Position numbers and translations under genes: made by a program. Under the pieces are notes generated by a model, which saw nothing but the letters and a program-made list of their open reading frames with translations, was not told where the DNA came from and searched no databases. A stretch of DNA of 64,000 nucleotides, taken from contig NZ_OW824151.1 in the NCBI RefSeq assembly GCF_942548115.1, forward strand, positions 1,116,001 through 1,180,000, written 5' to 3'. This DNA comes from Aeromicrobium sp. Leaf245 (lineage in GTDB: Bacteria; Actinomycetota; Actinomycetes; Propionibacteriales; Nocardioidaceae). Below, in pieces: positions 53,205 through 63,317 of the stretch; the stretch's first letter is position 1, and each line of letters opens with the position of its first letter.

Positions 53205-53513
53205 ATGGCGGGACAGAAGATCCGTATCCGGCTCAAGGCCTACGACCACGAGGTGATCGACACCTCGGCGCGCAAGATCGTCGACACGGTCACGCGCACC
53301 GGAGCCTCCGTGGCCGGCCCCGTGCCCCTGCCGACCGAGAAGAACGTGTACTGCGTCATCCGGTCGCCGCACAAGTACAAGGACAGCCGCGAGCACTTCG
53401 AGATGCGTACGCACAAGCGGCTCATCGACATCATCGACCCGACGCCGAAGACCGTCGACTCGCTCATGCGACTCGACCTGCCGGCCGGTGTCGACATCGA
53501 GATCAAGCTCTGA
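53205..53513 (+). CDS. rpsJ: 30S ribosomal protein S10 (NusE)
   Basis: Component of the 30S head, also the NusE transcription factor that contacts NusG and NusB. 102 residues beginning [19 protein letters not shown], with [20 protein letters not shown] and the C-terminal [12 protein letters not shown]. The ATG at 53205 is the conserved start; a long upstream frame is spurious. First gene of the S10-spc operon. Confidence 0.98.
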   Translation: MAGQKIRIRLKAYDHEVIDTSARKIVDTVTRTGASVAGPVPLPTEKNVYCVIRSPHKYKDSREHFEMRTHKRLIDIIDPTPKTVDSLMRLDLPAGVDIEIKL

Positions 53514-53529
53514 GGGAGGACCTGAACAC

Positions 53530-54186
53530 ATGAGCACCTCCTCCACCGTCAACGCGCGCGGCCTCCTGGGCCGCAAGCTCGGCATGACCCAGGTCTGGGA
53601 CGCCGAGGGCAAGATCGTGCCCGTCACGGTCCTCGCTGCCGAGACCAACGTCGTCACGCAGATCCGCACGCCCGAGACCGACGGCTACAGCGCCGTCCAG
53701 ATCGGCTTCGGCGAGATCGACGGACGCAAGGTCAACAAGCCCGAGGCCGGACACTTCGCGAAGGCCGGCGTCACGCCGCGCCGCCACGTCGTCGAGATCC
53801 GCACCGAGGCCATCGCCGACTACGCCCTGGGCCAGGAGATCTCCCCGGAGATCTTCGCCGCGGGCGACGAGATCGACGTGACCGCCACGAGCAAGGGCAA
53901 GGGCTTCGCCGGCGTCATGAAGCGTCACGGCTTCTCCGGCGTCGGAGCCTCCCACGGCGCGCACCGCAACCACCGCAAGCCCGGCTCGATCGGTGGCTGC
54001 GCCACCCCGGGTCGCGTCTTCAAGGGCCTGCGCATGGCCGGCCACATGGGCGCCGAGACCGTCACCACCCAGAACCTGACCGTCCACGCCGTGGATGCCG
54101 CCAAGGGCGTCATCCTCGTCAAGGGCGCGGTCCCCGGCCCCAAGGGTGGACTCGTCGTGGTCCGCTCTGCCGCGAAGGGAGCCTGA
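53530..54186 (+). CDS. rplC: 50S ribosomal protein L3
   Basis: Large-subunit protein near the peptidyl-transferase centre. 218 residues beginning with [13 protein letters not shown], then the conserved loop [20 protein letters not shown] and [23 protein letters not shown] that reaches the active site. AGGGAGGA lies upstream of the ATG. rplD begins 3 bp after its stop. Confidence 0.97.
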   Translation: MSTSSTVNARGLLGRKLGMTQVWDAEGKIVPVTVLAAETNVVTQIRTPETDGYSAVQIGFGEIDGRKVNKPEAGHFAKAGVTPRRHVVEIRTEAIADYALGQEISPEIFAAGDEIDVTATSKGKGFAGVMKRHGFSGVGASHGAHRNHRKPGSIGGCATPGRVFKGLRMAGHMGAETVTTQNLTVHAVDAAKGVILVKGAVPGPKGGLVVVRSAAKGA

Positions 54187-54189
54187 TCC

Positions 54190-55176
54190 ATGGCCGTCAA
54201 GACCATTGATGCCGCGCTGCCCGTCGACATCTTCGGCGTGCAGACGAACATCCCCCTGATCCACCAGGTCGTCACCGCCCAGCTCGCCGCCGCCCGTCAG
54301 GGCACGCACGACGTCAAGTCGCGTGGCGAGGTGTCCGGTGGTGGCAAGAAGCCCTACCGCCAGAAGGGAACCGGCCGCGCCCGTCAGGGCTCGATCCGCG
54401 CACCCCAGTACAACGGTGGTGGCATCGTGCACGGCCCCACGCCGCGCAGCTACGACCAGCGGACCCCCAAGAAGATGAAGGCCGCCGCCCTGCGCGGTGC
54501 CCTCTCGGACCGGGCCCGCTCCGGACGTCTGCACGTGGTGGAGTCGCTCGTCACCGGTGAGGTGCCCTCCACCAAGGCCGCCGTCGCCGCGATCGCCGAG
54601 CTCACCACGCGTCGCCGCGTGCTCGTGGTCGTCAAGCGCGAGGACGCGCTGACGGCCAAGAGCCTGCGCAACGTCACCGACCTCGTCGTGCTGACCTTCG
54701 ACCAGCTGAACACGTACGACGTCGTGCTGAGCGACGACGTGATCTTCACGCAGGCCGCGTTCGAGGCCTTCGTCGAGGCGCGTTCGGCCGAGGGCACCGA
54801 GACCGTCGCGCTGAGCGCCGCGGTCGTCGAGGCCGACGCCAAGCCTGCTGCGAAGCCGGCCACGAAGGCCAAGGCGAAGAAGGCTCCGGCGAAGAAGGCC
54901 GAGGCCACGAAGGCCGACGCCGAGCCCGCCGAGAAGGTCGAGGCCCCGGCCGCCGACGCGACCGAGGGTGCGACCAAGACGCAGCCCTACGGTCCCGGCT
55001 CCAAGGCCCCGCTCAAGAGCGGCAACGCCCCCAAGGGTCACGAGATCAAGGGCAACGCCGACTCGATGAAGTACCACACCGCGGACAGCCCCTGGTACGA
55101 CCAGACGGTCGCCGAGGTCTGGTTCGACACCGAGGAGACCGCGCAGGCCGCCGGTTTCACGAAGGCTGGTGAGTGA
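54190..55176 (+). CDS. rplD: 50S ribosomal protein L4 with an extra C-terminal domain
   Basis: L4 lines the nascent-peptide exit tunnel. Residues 1-213 are ordinary L4: [20 protein letters not shown] and [17 protein letters not shown] are the tunnel loop. Beyond it, an Ala/Lys/Glu linker (about 214-263) leads to a compact segment (about 264-328): [23 protein letters not shown] (284-296), [13 protein letters not shown] (301-312) and [11 protein letters not shown] recognise this as the small module found at the end of other actinobacterial proteins, which I recall being called a 'sunset' domain; that name is from memory. Usual L4 length is 200-215. The frame is uninterrupted and ends 2 bp before rplW. 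Confidence 0.93.
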   Translation: MAVKTIDAALPVDIFGVQTNIPLIHQVVTAQLAAARQGTHDVKSRGEVSGGGKKPYRQKGTGRARQGSIRAPQYNGGGIVHGPTPRSYDQRTPKKMKAAALRGALSDRARSGRLHVVESLVTGEVPSTKAAVAAIAELTTRRRVLVVVKREDALTAKSLRNVTDLVVLTFDQLNTYDVVLSDDVIFTQAAFEAFVEARSAEGTETVALSAAVVEADAKPAAKPATKAKAKKAPAKKAEATKADAEPAEKVEAPAADATEGATKTQPYGPGSKAPLKSGNAPKGHEIKGNADSMKYHTADSPWYDQTVAEVWFDTEETAQAAGFTKAGE

Positions 55177-55178
55177 GC

Positions 55179-55481
55179 ATGAGCACCCTGCACAAGGACC
55201 ACCGCGACGTCCTGATCGCGCCCGTCGTCTCCGAGAAGACGTACGCGCTCATCGACGACAACAAGTACACGTTCCTGGTGCGTCCGGACGCGAACAAGAC
55301 GGAGATCAAGATCGCCGTCGAGAACGTGTTCGGCGTCAAGGTGACGGCCGTCAACACGATCAACCGCAAGGGCAAGACGCGTCGCACCCGCAACGGTGAG
55401 GGCAAGCGCAAGGACACCAAGCGGGCCATCGTGAGCGTCGCCGCCGGCCAGAGCATCGACATCTTCTCGAGCCCGAGCTGA
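55179..55481 (+). CDS. rplW: 50S ribosomal protein L23
   Basis: Tunnel-exit protein that docks signal recognition particle and trigger factor. 100 residues with [20 protein letters not shown] and [20 protein letters not shown]. The ATG at 55179 is preferred over the GTG at 55173 because of GGTGAG spacing and the standard N-terminus [10 protein letters not shown]. It starts 2 bp after the rplD stop. Confidence 0.97.
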   Translation: MSTLHKDHRDVLIAPVVSEKTYALIDDNKYTFLVRPDANKTEIKIAVENVFGVKVTAVNTINRKGKTRRTRNGEGKRKDTKRAIVSVAAGQSIDIFSSPS

Positions 55482-55494
55482 GGACTGACCAGAC

Positions 55495-56322
55495 ATGGCT
55501 ATTCGCAAGTACAAGCCGACCACGCCGGGCCGTCGAGGCTCCAGCGTCGCCGACTTCGCCGAGATCACCCGCACCACGCCGGAGAAGTCCCTCGTGGAGC
55601 CGCTGCCCAAGAAGGGCGGCCGCAACAACCAGGGTCGCATCACCACGCGCCACCAGGGTGGCGGCCACAAGCGTGCCTACCGCGTGATCGACTTCAAGCG
55701 CTACGACAAGGACGGCGTGCCGGCCAAGGTCGCTCACATCGAGTACGACCCCAACCGCACCGCGCGCATCGCGCTCCTGCACTACGCCGACGGCGAGAAG
55801 CGCTACATCATCGCGCCCGACGGCATCCGTCAGGGCCAGGCCATCGAGGCCGGGCCGACCGCCGACATCAAGGTCGGCAACAACCTGCCGCTGCGCAACA
55901 TCCCCGTCGGTACCCAGATCCACGCCGTGGAGCTGCGTCCCGGTGGTGGCGCCAAGATGGGTCGGTCCGCCGGAGTGCGTGTCCAGCTGGTCGCCAAGGA
56001 GGGTACGCGCGCCCAGGTGCGCCTGCCCTCCGGCGAGATGCGCTACGTCGACGTCCGCTGCCGCGCCACGATCGGCGAGGTCGGCAACGCCGAGCAGTCC
56101 AACATCAACTGGGGCAAGGCAGGACGCAACCGCTGGAAGGGCAAGCGCCCGACCGTCCGTGGTGTCGCCATGAACCCGATCGACCACCCGCACGGTGGTG
56201 GCGAGGGCAAGACGTCCGGTGGACGTCACCCCGTCTCCCCGTGGGGCAAGCCCGAGGGCCGTACGCGCAAGCGCAAGGCCAGCGACCAGATGATCGTCCG
56301 CCGCCGCAAGTCCGGCCGCTGA
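55495..56322 (+). CDS. rplB: 50S ribosomal protein L2
   Basis: Essential large-subunit protein that joins the subunits and supports peptidyl transfer. 275 residues with [35 protein letters not shown] and the catalytic-region [20 protein letters not shown], including the conserved histidine. C-terminal [20 protein letters not shown] is normal. Gap from rplW is 13 bp. Confidence 0.98.
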   Translation: MAIRKYKPTTPGRRGSSVADFAEITRTTPEKSLVEPLPKKGGRNNQGRITTRHQGGGHKRAYRVIDFKRYDKDGVPAKVAHIEYDPNRTARIALLHYADGEKRYIIAPDGIRQGQAIEAGPTADIKVGNNLPLRNIPVGTQIHAVELRPGGGAKMGRSAGVRVQLVAKEGTRAQVRLPSGEMRYVDVRCRATIGEVGNAEQSNINWGKAGRNRWKGKRPTVRGVAMNPIDHPHGGGEGKTSGGRHPVSPWGKPEGRTRKRKASDQMIVRRRKSGR

Positions 56323-56354
56323 GCTACGACGAGCTCAGGAACCAGGAGTAGAGA

Positions 56355-56636
56355 ATGCCCCGTAGTTTGAAGAAGGGTCCCTTCGTCGACGGCCACCTCG
56401 AGAAGAAGGTGGACGCTCAGAACGAGGCCGGAACCCACACCGTGATCAAGACCTGGTCGCGTCGCTCGATGATCCTGCCGTCCTTCATCGGACACACGGT
56501 CGCCGTGCACGACGGCCGCAAGCACGTCCCGGTGTTCATCACCGACGCGATGGTCGGGCACAAGCTGGGCGAGTTCGCCCCCACCCGTACCTTCCGCGGT
56601 CACGAGAAGGACGATCGAAAGGCCAAGAGGCGATGA
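56355..56636 (+). CDS. rpsS: 30S ribosomal protein S19
   Basis: 30S head protein bound to S13. 93 residues beginning [15 protein letters not shown], with [20 protein letters not shown] and [26 protein letters not shown] lies upstream. Stop overlaps rplV by ATGA. Confidence 0.98.
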   Translation: MPRSLKKGPFVDGHLEKKVDAQNEAGTHTVIKTWSRRSMILPSFIGHTVAVHDGRKHVPVFITDAMVGHKLGEFAPTRTFRGHEKDDRKAKRR

Positions 56637-57070
56637 GTGCAGCCACCCGAGACAACGTCAGCGCGCGCCGCGAGCGCCTGCTGGGCGACGCACCGGGCGC
56701 GTTCGCCGTGGCCCGCTTCGTGCGGGTCACGCCGCAGAAGGCCCGCCGTGTCGGCGACCTGGTCCGCGGCATGGACACCGACGAGGCTCTCGCGATCCTG
56801 CGGTTCGCTCCGCAGGCCGTCGCGTCGAACTTCTACAAGCTCGTGGAGTCCGCCGTCGCGAACGCCGAGACCACCGAGGGCCTGGACGCGTCCGACCTCG
56901 TGATCTCCGTCGTGCACGTCGACGAGGGGCCGACCATGAAGCGTTGGCGCCCGCGCGCCAAGGGTGCGGCCAACCGCATCCTCAAGCGCACGAGCCACCT
57001 GACCGTCGTCGTGCAGCCGGCCGCTGACGTGCCGCAGTCGCGCAAGAACTCGAAGAAGGGCGGTCGCTGA
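56633..57070 (+). CDS. rplV: 50S ribosomal protein L22
   Basis: Tunnel-wall protein, the macrolide-sensitive hairpin site. 145 residues with [20 protein letters not shown] and [19 protein letters not shown], the extended loop. The N-terminus is about 20 residues longer than the E. coli protein, which is typical of actinobacteria. Starts in the rpsS stop. Confidence 0.97.
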   Translation: MSAATRDNVSARRERLLGDAPGAFAVARFVRVTPQKARRVGDLVRGMDTDEALAILRFAPQAVASNFYKLVESAVANAETTEGLDASDLVISVVHVDEGPTMKRWRPRAKGAANRILKRTSHLTVVVQPAADVPQSRKNSKKGGR

Positions 57071-57071
57071 C

Positions 57072-57914
57072 ATGGGCCAGAAGATCAACCCGCACGGCTT
57101 CCGACTCGGCATCTCGACCGACCACAAGAGCCGCTGGTACGCCGACAAGCTGTACAGCAGCTACGTCGGTGAGGACGTCAAGATCCGCAAGCTGCTGACC
57201 AAGGGCATGGATCGCGCCGGCATCAGCCGCGTGGAGATCGAGCGCACGCGTGACCGCGTCCGCGTCGACATCCACACCGCGCGTCCGGGCATCGTCATCG
57301 GTCGCCGCGGCGCCGAGGCCGACCGCATCCGTGGTGAGCTCGAGAAGCTCACCGGCAAGCAGGTGCAGCTCAACATCCTCGAGGTCAAGCAGCCCGAGCT
57401 CGACGCCCAGCTCGTCGCTCAGGGTGTCGCCGAGCAGCTGAGCGGTCGCGTGCAGTTCCGTCGCGCGATGCGCAAGGCGATGCAGACGACCATGCGCTCC
57501 GGTGCCAAGGGCATCCGGATCCAGTGCTCGGGTCGTCTCGGCGGCGCCGAGATGAGCCGCTCGGAGTTCTACCGCGAGGGCCGCGTGCCCCTGCACACGC
57601 TCCGCGCCGACGTCGACTACGGCTTCTACGAGGCCAAGACCACCTTCGGTCGCATCGGCGTCAAGGTGTGGATCTACAAGGGTGAGGTCGCCGGTACCCG
57701 CGCCGAGCGCGAGGCCGAGACCGCGCGTCGCGCCGCCGCTCCCGGCAGCCGTCGCCCCCAGCGCGGGCGTCGTCCCGCACGTGACGACCAGGCTGGTCAG
57801 GCTCCGGCAGCACAGGGTGCTGCGCAGGCCTCGGCCGAGCAGGCCGCACCCGCAGCCGAGGCAGCTCCTGCCGCGGCCGCCGCGGGCGCTGCCACCGAAG
57901 GAGGGCAGTCCTGA
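57072..57914 (+). CDS. rpsC: 30S ribosomal protein S3
   Basis: mRNA-entry protein of the 30S head. 280 residues with [15 protein letters not shown], a KH domain with [20 protein letters not shown], and the S3 C-terminal domain with [20 protein letters not shown]. The last 50 residues are an Ala/Gln/Arg-rich tail ([20 protein letters not shown]) beyond the conserved core, as in other actinobacteria. Stop overlaps rplP start. Confidence 0.97.
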   Translation: MGQKINPHGFRLGISTDHKSRWYADKLYSSYVGEDVKIRKLLTKGMDRAGISRVEIERTRDRVRVDIHTARPGIVIGRRGAEADRIRGELEKLTGKQVQLNILEVKQPELDAQLVAQGVAEQLSGRVQFRRAMRKAMQTTMRSGAKGIRIQCSGRLGGAEMSRSEFYREGRVPLHTLRADVDYGFYEAKTTFGRIGVKVWIYKGEVAGTRAEREAETARRAAAPGSRRPQRGRRPARDDQAGQAPAAQGAAQASAEQAAPAAEAAPAAAAAGAATEGGQS

Positions 57915-58336
57915 TGTTGATGCCTCGTAGGGTCAAGTACCGCAAGCAGCACCACCCCAAGCGGCGCGGCATGGCCAAGGGCGGCACGGAGCTCGCGTTC
58001 GGCGACTTCGGCATCCAGGCGGTCGAAGGTCACTACGTGACCAACCGCCAGATCGAGTCCGCTCGTATCGCCATGACGCGTCACATCAAGCGTGGCGGCA
58101 AGGTGTGGATCAACATCTACCCCGACCGCCCGCTGACCAAGAAGCCGGCCGAGACCCGCATGGGCTCGGGCAAGGGCTCGCCCGAGTGGTGGGTCGCGAA
58201 CGTCAAGCCCGGACGCGTCATGTTCGAGCTGTCGGGCGTGACCGAGGAGGTCGCCCGTGAGGCGATGCGCCGCGCCATCCACAAGCTGCCGATGAAGGCC
58301 CGCTTCATCACCCGCGACACCGAGGGAGGGTTCTGA
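57914..58336 (+). CDS. rplP: 50S ribosomal protein L16
   Basis: Large-subunit protein that positions the A-site tRNA. 140 residues; [20 protein letters not shown] fixes the ATG at 57914 rather than 57920. [20 protein letters not shown] and [19 protein letters not shown] are conserved. One-base overlap with rpsC. Confidence 0.97.
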   Translation: MLMPRRVKYRKQHHPKRRGMAKGGTELAFGDFGIQAVEGHYVTNRQIESARIAMTRHIKRGGKVWINIYPDRPLTKKPAETRMGSGKGSPEWWVANVKPGRVMFELSGVTEEVAREAMRRAIHKLPMKARFITRDTEGGF

Positions 58337-58338
58337 GC

Positions 58339-58563
58339 ATGGCTGCGAAGACCACTGCCGCAGAGCTGCGCGGCCTCGATGCCGAGGCTCTGGAGACCAA
58401 GCTGCGCGAGGCCAAGGAAGAGCTGTTCAACCTGCGCTTCCAGAACGCCACGGGCCAGCTCGACAACACCGCTCGCCTCAAGACCGTCCGTCGCGACATC
58501 GCCCGCATCTACACGGTGCTGACCGAGCGCGAGCTGGGCATCATCGAGGCGGTCGAGGCATGA
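58339..58563 (+). CDS. rpmC: 50S ribosomal protein L29
   Basis: Tunnel-exit helical protein. 74 residues with [20 protein letters not shown] and [20 protein letters not shown]. Overlaps rpsQ by ATGA. Confidence 0.97.
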   Translation: MAAKTTAAELRGLDAEALETKLREAKEELFNLRFQNATGQLDNTARLKTVRRDIARIYTVLTERELGIIEAVEA

Positions 58564-58865
58564 GCACCAGCGAGAAGGAAACCGTGACCACCACGAACGA
58601 CACCCCCAGCAGCGACCGCAACTACCGCAAGGTGCGCGAGGGACTCGTCACGAGCGACAAGATGGACAAGACCGTCGTCGTCATCGTCGAGGACCGCGTC
58701 AAGCACGCCTTGTACGGCAAGGTGCTGCGTCGCAACGTGAAGCTCAAGGCGCACGACGAGGCCAACGCGGCCGGCGTCGGCGACCGTGTGCTCATCCAGG
58801 AGACCCGCCCGCTGTCGGCCACCAAGCGCTGGCGCGTCGTGGAGATCCTCGAGAAGGCGAAGTGA
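58560..58865 (+). CDS. rpsQ: 30S ribosomal protein S17
   Basis: Early-assembly 30S protein of OB-fold type. 101 residues; a polar N-terminal extension of about 25 residues precedes [19 protein letters not shown] and RLSATKRW-like [14 protein letters not shown]. An inner start at a GTG (58584) is possible but the ATGA overlap with rpmC favours 58560. Confidence 0.95.
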   Translation: MSTSEKETVTTTNDTPSSDRNYRKVREGLVTSDKMDKTVVVIVEDRVKHALYGKVLRRNVKLKAHDEANAAGVGDRVLIQETRPLSATKRWRVVEILEKAK

Positions 58866-58872
58866 GAGACAG

Positions 58873-59241
58873 ATGATTCAGCAGGAGTCGCGACTCAAGG
58901 TCGCCGACAACACCGGTGCGAAGGAGATCCTCTGCATCCGTGTTCTCGGCGGATCGGGTCGACGCTACGCCGGTATCGGCGACACCATCGTCGCCACCGT
59001 CAAGGACGCCATCCCCGGCGGCAACGTCAAGAAGGGCGACGTCGTCAAGGCCGTCATCGTGCGCACCGTCAAGGAGCGCCGTCGTCCGGACGGTTCGTAC
59101 ATCAAGTTCGACGAGAACGCCGCGGTCATCCTGAAGACCGACGGCGATCCGCGTGGAACGCGCATCTTCGGCCCCGTGGGCCGCGAGCTGCGCGACAAGA
59201 AGTTCATGCGGATCATCTCGCTCGCCCCGGAGGTGCTCTGA
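58873..59241 (+). CDS. rplN: 50S ribosomal protein L14
   Basis: Inter-subunit protein that also binds the silencing factor RsfS. 122 residues beginning [20 protein letters not shown], with [20 protein letters not shown] and [17 protein letters not shown]. Seven bases follow rpsQ. Length exact for the family. Confidence 0.98.
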   Translation: MIQQESRLKVADNTGAKEILCIRVLGGSGRRYAGIGDTIVATVKDAIPGGNVKKGDVVKAVIVRTVKERRRPDGSYIKFDENAAVILKTDGDPRGTRIFGPVGRELRDKKFMRIISLAPEVL

Positions 59242-59242
59242 C

Positions 59243-59617
59243 ATGACCAGCAACAAGAAGTCGACGCTGTCGATCCGCAAGGGTGACCAGGTCAAGGTCA
59301 TCGCCGGAGCCGACAAGGGCGTCGAGGGCAAGGTCATCGAGGTGATCGCCGAGCGCAACCGCGTCATCGTCGAGGGCGTGAACCGCATCAAGCGGCACAC
59401 GCGCGCCGGCGCCGACGGCGGCCAGGGCGGCATCATCACGCGTGAGGCCCCGATCCACGTCTCGAACGTGATGCTCGTGGTCGACGTCGACGGTGACAAG
59501 ACCACCACGCGCGTGTCCTACCGCCGCGACGACGTGACCAAGAACCGTGCAGACGGTTCCAGCTACGAGGCCCAGCGCAGCGTGCGCGTGTCCTCCAAGA
59601 CCGGAAAGGAGATCTGA
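59243..59617 (+). CDS. rplX: 50S ribosomal protein L24
   Basis: Assembly initiator for 50S with a KOW motif. 124 residues: [33 protein letters not shown] and [11 protein letters not shown] are conserved. One base after the rplN stop. Confidence 0.97.
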   Translation: MTSNKKSTLSIRKGDQVKVIAGADKGVEGKVIEVIAERNRVIVEGVNRIKRHTRAGADGGQGGIITREAPIHVSNVMLVVDVDGDKTTTRVSYRRDDVTKNRADGSSYEAQRSVRVSSKTGKEI

Positions 59618-59619
59618 GC

Positions 59620-60183
59620 ATGGCCGAGTCCACCACCGCCGCTCCGCGGCTGAAGGCCAAGTACCGCGAGGAGATCCTCCCGGCCCTGCGCGAGGAGTTC
59701 GACCACGCGAACGTCATGCAGGTGCCCGGGCTGACGAAGATCGTCGTCAACATGGGTGTCGGCGAGGCTGCTCGCGACGGCAAGCTCATCGAGGGCGCGA
59801 TCCGCGACCTCACCGCCATCACGGGCCAGAAGCCGCAGGTGACCAAGGCGCGCAAGTCGATCGCCCAGTTCAAGCTGCGTGAGGGCATGCCGATCGGCGC
59901 GCACGTCACGCTGCGGGGCGACCGCATGTGGGAGTTCCTCGATCGTCTGCTGACGCTCGCCCTCCCGCGCATCCGCGACTTCCGTGGTCTGAACGGCAAG
60001 CAGTTCGACGGCCGCGGCAACTACACCTTCGGTCTCACCGAGCAGGTCATGTTCCACGAGATCGACCAGGACAAGATCGATCGCTCGCGTGGCATGGACA
60101 TCACCATCGTCACCACGGCCATCAACGACGACGAGGGTCGCGCGCTGCTGAAGCGGCTCGGCTTCCCATTCAAGGAGAACTGA
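59620..60183 (+). CDS. rplE: 50S ribosomal protein L5
   Basis: 5S rRNA-binding protein of the central protuberance. 187 residues with [40 protein letters not shown] and [24 protein letters not shown] precedes the ATG. Two bases after rplX. Confidence 0.98.
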   Translation: MAESTTAAPRLKAKYREEILPALREEFDHANVMQVPGLTKIVVNMGVGEAARDGKLIEGAIRDLTAITGQKPQVTKARKSIAQFKLREGMPIGAHVTLRGDRMWEFLDRLLTLALPRIRDFRGLNGKQFDGRGNYTFGLTEQVMFHEIDQDKIDRSRGMDITIVTTAINDDEGRALLKRLGFPFKEN

Positions 60184-60184
60184 C

Positions 60185-60370
60185 ATGGCGAAGACCGGCC
60201 TGAAGATCAAGGCGGCCCGCAAGCCCAAGTTCGCGGTCCGTGGCTACACGCGCTGCCAGCGCTGCGGCCGTCCCCGCTCGGTGTACAAGAAGTTCGGCCT
60301 GTGCCGCATCTGCCTGCGCGAGATGGCACACCGCGGCGAGCTCCCGGGCGTCACCAAGAGCAGCTGGTAA
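60185..60370 (+). CDS. rpsN: 30S ribosomal protein S14, zinc-binding type Z
   Basis: 30S head protein, 61 residues. It carries both CxxC pairs (CQRCGRP and CRICLRE), so it is the short zinc-binding form, normal for the spc operon of actinobacteria. Ends LPGVTKSSW. One base after rplE. The 101 bp to rpsH hold no gene. Confidence 0.97.
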   Translation: MAKTGLKIKAARKPKFAVRGYTRCQRCGRPRSVYKKFGLCRICLREMAHRGELPGVTKSSW

Positions 60371-60471
60371 TCCACCAACCCTCACGACCGTCGTAGGTCC
60401 TCCCTCACCCGCGTGGCACATCGCCTGGGGGCACGGGATGCGAAACCGCGGCAGGAACGGAACACACCACC

Positions 60472-60879
60472 ATGACCATGACCGATCCGATCGCGGATCT
60501 GCTCACGCGGATCCGCAACGGCAACCAGGCGTTCCACGACGAGGTGTCGGCGCCGTACTCCAAGCTGAAGGAGGGCGTCCTCGCCCTGCTCAAGCAGGAG
60601 GGCTACATCACCGACTACCGCGTCATCGAGCCCGCTGAGGGCGAGGTGGCCAAGAACCTGCAGATCACCCTCAAGTACGGCCCCCAGCGCGAGCGCTCGA
60701 TCGCCGGCATCCGCCGCATCAGCAAGCCGGGCCTGCGGGTGTACGCCAAGTCCACGAACCTGCCGAAGGTGCTCGGCGGACTCGGTGTCGCCATCATCTC
60801 GACTAGCCAGGGCCTGCTGACCGATCGTCAGGCCACGACCAAGGGTGTAGGCGGAGAAGTCCTCGCCTACGTCTGGTGA
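60472..60879 (+). CDS. rpsH: 30S ribosomal protein S8
   Basis: Central-domain 16S rRNA-binding protein and the spc operon repressor in E. coli. 135 residues with [20 protein letters not shown] and [20 protein letters not shown]. The ATG at 60472 gives the usual actinobacterial MTMTDPIAD start; 60478 is possible. Confidence 0.97.
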   Translation: MTMTDPIADLLTRIRNGNQAFHDEVSAPYSKLKEGVLALLKQEGYITDYRVIEPAEGEVAKNLQITLKYGPQRERSIAGIRRISKPGLRVYAKSTNLPKVLGGLGVAIISTSQGLLTDRQATTKGVGGEVLAYVW

Positions 60880-60895
60880 GGGAGGAGACGAACAC

Positions 60896-61438
60896 ATGTC
60901 GCGCATCGGCAAGCTGCCCGTCGCCGTCCCGAACGGCGTCGAGGTCACCATCGAAGGCCAGGACGTCCGCGTCAAGGGCCCCAAGGGCGAGCTGTCCCAC
61001 ACGGTCGCCGACCCCATCACGGTCGCCCGTGGTGAGGACGGCAGCCTCGAGGTCAACCGTCCCGACGACGAGCGCAGGAGCAAGGCCCTCCACGGGCTGA
61101 GCCGCACGCTCATCAGCAACATGGTCGTCGGCGTCACCGACGGCTACGAGAAGAAGCTCGAGATCGTCGGCGTCGGCTACCGCGTCCTGTCCAAGGGCCC
61201 GACGGAGCTCGAGTTCGCGCTCGGCTTCAGCCACCCCGTGGTCGTCAAGGCCCCCGAGGGCATCACGTTCAACGTGGAGGCCCCGACCAAGTTCTCGGTC
61301 ATCGGCATCGACAAGCAGTCGGTCGGCGAGGTCGCCGCGAACATCCGCAAGATCCGCAAGCCCGAGCCCTACAAGGGCAAGGGCGTCCGTTACGCCGGCG
61401 AGCGCGTGCTGCGCAAGGCTGGAAAGGCTGGTAAGTGA
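60896..61438 (+). CDS. rplF: 50S ribosomal protein L6
   Basis: Binds near the sarcin-ricin loop. 180 residues beginning [20 protein letters not shown], with [20 protein letters not shown] and [30 protein letters not shown] precedes the ATG. Overlaps rplR by one base. Confidence 0.98.
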   Translation: MSRIGKLPVAVPNGVEVTIEGQDVRVKGPKGELSHTVADPITVARGEDGSLEVNRPDDERRSKALHGLSRTLISNMVVGVTDGYEKKLEIVGVGYRVLSKGPTELEFALGFSHPVVVKAPEGITFNVEAPTKFSVIGIDKQSVGEVAANIRKIRKPEPYKGKGVRYAGERVLRKAGKAGK

Positions 61439-61821
61439 TGGCCGTCTCCATCAAGCAGTCCAAGGGTCGCTCCGCTCGCGCCACGTCGCGCGCGCGTCGC
61501 CAGATCCGCGGTCGCAAGAAGCTCCACGGCTCGCCCGAGCGTCCTCGTCTCGTCGTGACCCGGTCCAGCAAGCACATCGTGGCCCAGGTCGTGAACGACC
61601 TCGAGGGTCACACGCTGGCCTCGGCCTCGACCCTCGAGGCCGACCTGCGGTCCTTCGAGGGCGACAAGACCGCCAAGGCGAAGAAGGTCGGCGAGCTCGT
61701 GGCCGACCGGGCGAAGGCCGCCGGCATCGAGAGCGTCGTCTTCGACCGCGCGGGCAACCGGTACGCCGGTCGTGTCGCGGCGCTGGCTGACGGTGCGCGT
61801 GAAGGCGGGCTGGAGTTCTGA
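61438..61821 (+). CDS. rplR: 50S ribosomal protein L18
   Basis: 5S rRNA-binding protein. 127 residues: [40 protein letters not shown] and [20 protein letters not shown]. The ATG at 61438 overlaps the rplF stop (TGATG). Its own stop overlaps a 14-codon frame leading into rpsE. Confidence 0.97.
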   Translation: MAVSIKQSKGRSARATSRARRQIRGRKKLHGSPERPRLVVTRSSKHIVAQVVNDLEGHTLASASTLEADLRSFEGDKTAKAKKVGELVADRAKAAGIESVVFDRAGNRYAGRVAALADGAREGGLEF

Positions 61822-61865
61822 TGACCCACAACATCAACACCAACGACATGGGGAGTGCCGCATGA
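61821..61865 (+). CDS. Possible 14-codon bridging reading frame between rplR and rpsE
   Basis: [14 protein letters not shown] begins one base inside the rplR stop (TGATG) and its TGA overlaps the rpsE ATG (ATGA). It could keep ribosomes coupled across the 40-bp gap, or be chance. GGGAG inside it can serve as the rpsE ribosome site. Confidence 0.3.
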   Translation: MTHNINTNDMGSAA

Positions 61866-62479
61866 GCGCCCAGCAGAACCGCCGAGGAGGCGGAGACCGT
61901 CGCGGTGGTCGAGGCGACCGCGGCGGCGACAAGTCCAATTACATCGAGAAGGTCGTCACGATCAACCGTGTCGCGAAGGTGGTCAAGGGTGGACGTCGCT
62001 TCAGCTTCACCGCCCTCGTGATCGTCGGCGACGGTGACGGCCAGGTCGGTGTCGGCTACGGCAAGGCCAAGGAGGTCCCCACGGCGATCTCCAAGGGTGT
62101 CGAGGAGGCGAAGAAGAACTTCTTCCGCGTCCCGCGCATCCAGGGCACCATCCCGCACCCGGTGACGGGCGAGAAGGCGGCCGGTGTCGTCTTCCTGCGT
62201 CCGGCATCGCCCGGTACCGGCGTCATCGCCGGTGGCCCGGTGCGCGCGGTGCTCGAGGCCGCCGGTGTGCACGACGTGCTGAGCAAGTCGCTCGGTTCCT
62301 CGAACTCCATCAACATCGTCCACGCGACGGTGGCGGCCCTCAAGGGCCTGGAGTCGCCCGAGATGGTCGCGCAGCGTCGCGGCCTGTCGGTCGAGGACGT
62401 CGCGCCCGCCGCCCTGCTCAAGGCGCAGGCCGAGGGCATCAAGGAGGCGCAGAACGCGCCCGTCGAGGCTGGTGTCTGA
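61862..62479 (+). CDS. rpsE: 30S ribosomal protein S5
   Basis: Fidelity protein near the mRNA channel. 205 residues: a Gly/Arg-rich N-terminal tail (about 1-25, [17 protein letters not shown]), the double-stranded RNA-binding domain with [20 protein letters not shown], and the C-terminal domain with [20 protein letters not shown]. The ATG at 61862 has GGGAG upstream. Overlaps rpmD by one base. Confidence 0.97.
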   Translation: MSAQQNRRGGGDRRGGRGDRGGDKSNYIEKVVTINRVAKVVKGGRRFSFTALVIVGDGDGQVGVGYGKAKEVPTAISKGVEEAKKNFFRVPRIQGTIPHPVTGEKAAGVVFLRPASPGTGVIAGGPVRAVLEAAGVHDVLSKSLGSSNSINIVHATVAALKGLESPEMVAQRRGLSVEDVAPAALLKAQAEGIKEAQNAPVEAGV

Positions 62480-62661
62480 TGGCACGTCTCGAGATCACCC
62501 AGGTTCGTTCGGCCATCGGTCGCCAGCAGAACCAGCGCCACACGTTGCGGTCGCTGGGTCTCAAGCGCATCGGTGACGTCGTCGTCAAGGAAGACCGTCC
62601 GGAGATCCGCGGCATGGCTGAGACCATCCCGCACCTCGTGGACGTCAAGGAGGTTGACTGA
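62479..62661 (+). CDS. rpmD: 50S ribosomal protein L30
   Basis: Small large-subunit protein, 60 residues: [20 protein letters not shown] and [20 protein letters not shown]. One-base overlap with rpsE and one base before rplO. Length exact for the family. Confidence 0.97.
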   Translation: MARLEITQVRSAIGRQQNQRHTLRSLGLKRIGDVVVKEDRPEIRGMAETIPHLVDVKEVD

Positions 62662-62662
62662 C

Positions 62663-63103
62663 ATGGCGCTGAAGCTCCACCACCTGCGCCCCGCCCCCGG
62701 TGCCAAGACCGCGAAGACCCGTGTGGGTCGCGGTGAGGGCTCCAAGGGCAAGACCGCCGGCCGCGGCACCAAGGGCACCAAGGCCCGCTACCAGGTGCCG
62801 GCCGGTTTCGAGGGTGGCCAGATTCCCCTCCACATGCGCCTGCCCAAGCTGAAGGGGTTCAAGAACCCCTTCCGTGAGGAGTACCAGGTCGTCAACGTCG
62901 AGCGGATCGGCACCCTCTTCCCCGAGGGTGGCGCCATCGACGTGGACGCGCTGGTCGAGGCCGGGGCGGTCCGCAAGGGCCACCTGGTCAAGGTGCTCGG
63001 CGAGGGCGACCTCTCGGTCGCCGTCCAGGTCACGGCTCACAAGTTCTCCGGTTCGGCCCGCAGCAAGATCGAGGCCGCCGGCGGCAGCGCGACCGAGCTC
63101 TGA
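62663..63103 (+). CDS. rplO: 50S ribosomal protein L15
   Basis: Late-assembly 50S protein. 146 residues: [40 protein letters not shown] and [17 protein letters not shown]. The ATG at 62663 is the conserved start; a longer frame inside rpmD is rejected. A strong hairpin follows, so secY has its own promoter. Confidence 0.97.
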   Translation: MALKLHHLRPAPGAKTAKTRVGRGEGSKGKTAGRGTKGTKARYQVPAGFEGGQIPLHMRLPKLKGFKNPFREEYQVVNVERIGTLFPEGGAIDVDALVEAGAVRKGHLVKVLGEGDLSVAVQVTAHKFSGSARSKIEAAGGSATEL

Positions 63104-63120
63104 ATGACGCTCTGACGCAC

Positions 63121-63169
63121 GACGGCGAGGCTCTCGGACCCCTCGGGTCCACCCGAGAGCCTCGCCGTC
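63121..63169 (+). terminator. Terminator after rplO
   Basis: A perfect 17-bp stem (63121-63137 with 63153-63169) encloses a 15-nt region that can form an inner GGACCC/GGGTCC pair. CGTTCGTCGTCC follows; no T-run. It separates the spc ribosomal genes from secY. Confidence 0.92.
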
Positions 63170-63269
63170 GTTCGTCGTCCGGCACCTCGTGCCGACGCAG
63201 ACGCCGTGCCGGCGCAGGACGACCGTCCTGCAACCACCGGGCAACGGCCGACCTGCGAGAACTGACTGT

Positions 63270-63275
63270 TAGAGT
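63270..63275 (+). promoter_or_regulatory. secY -10-like box
   Basis: TAGAGT at 63270-63275 lies 42 bp before the secY GTG, after the rplO terminator. The -35 (about 63247) is weak. A promoter here is expected because the terminator separates secY from rplO. Confidence 0.4.
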
Positions 63276-63317
63276 CGCGGGGGCCCGTACGGGTTCCACG
63301 ATCGAGGAGGACATCAG

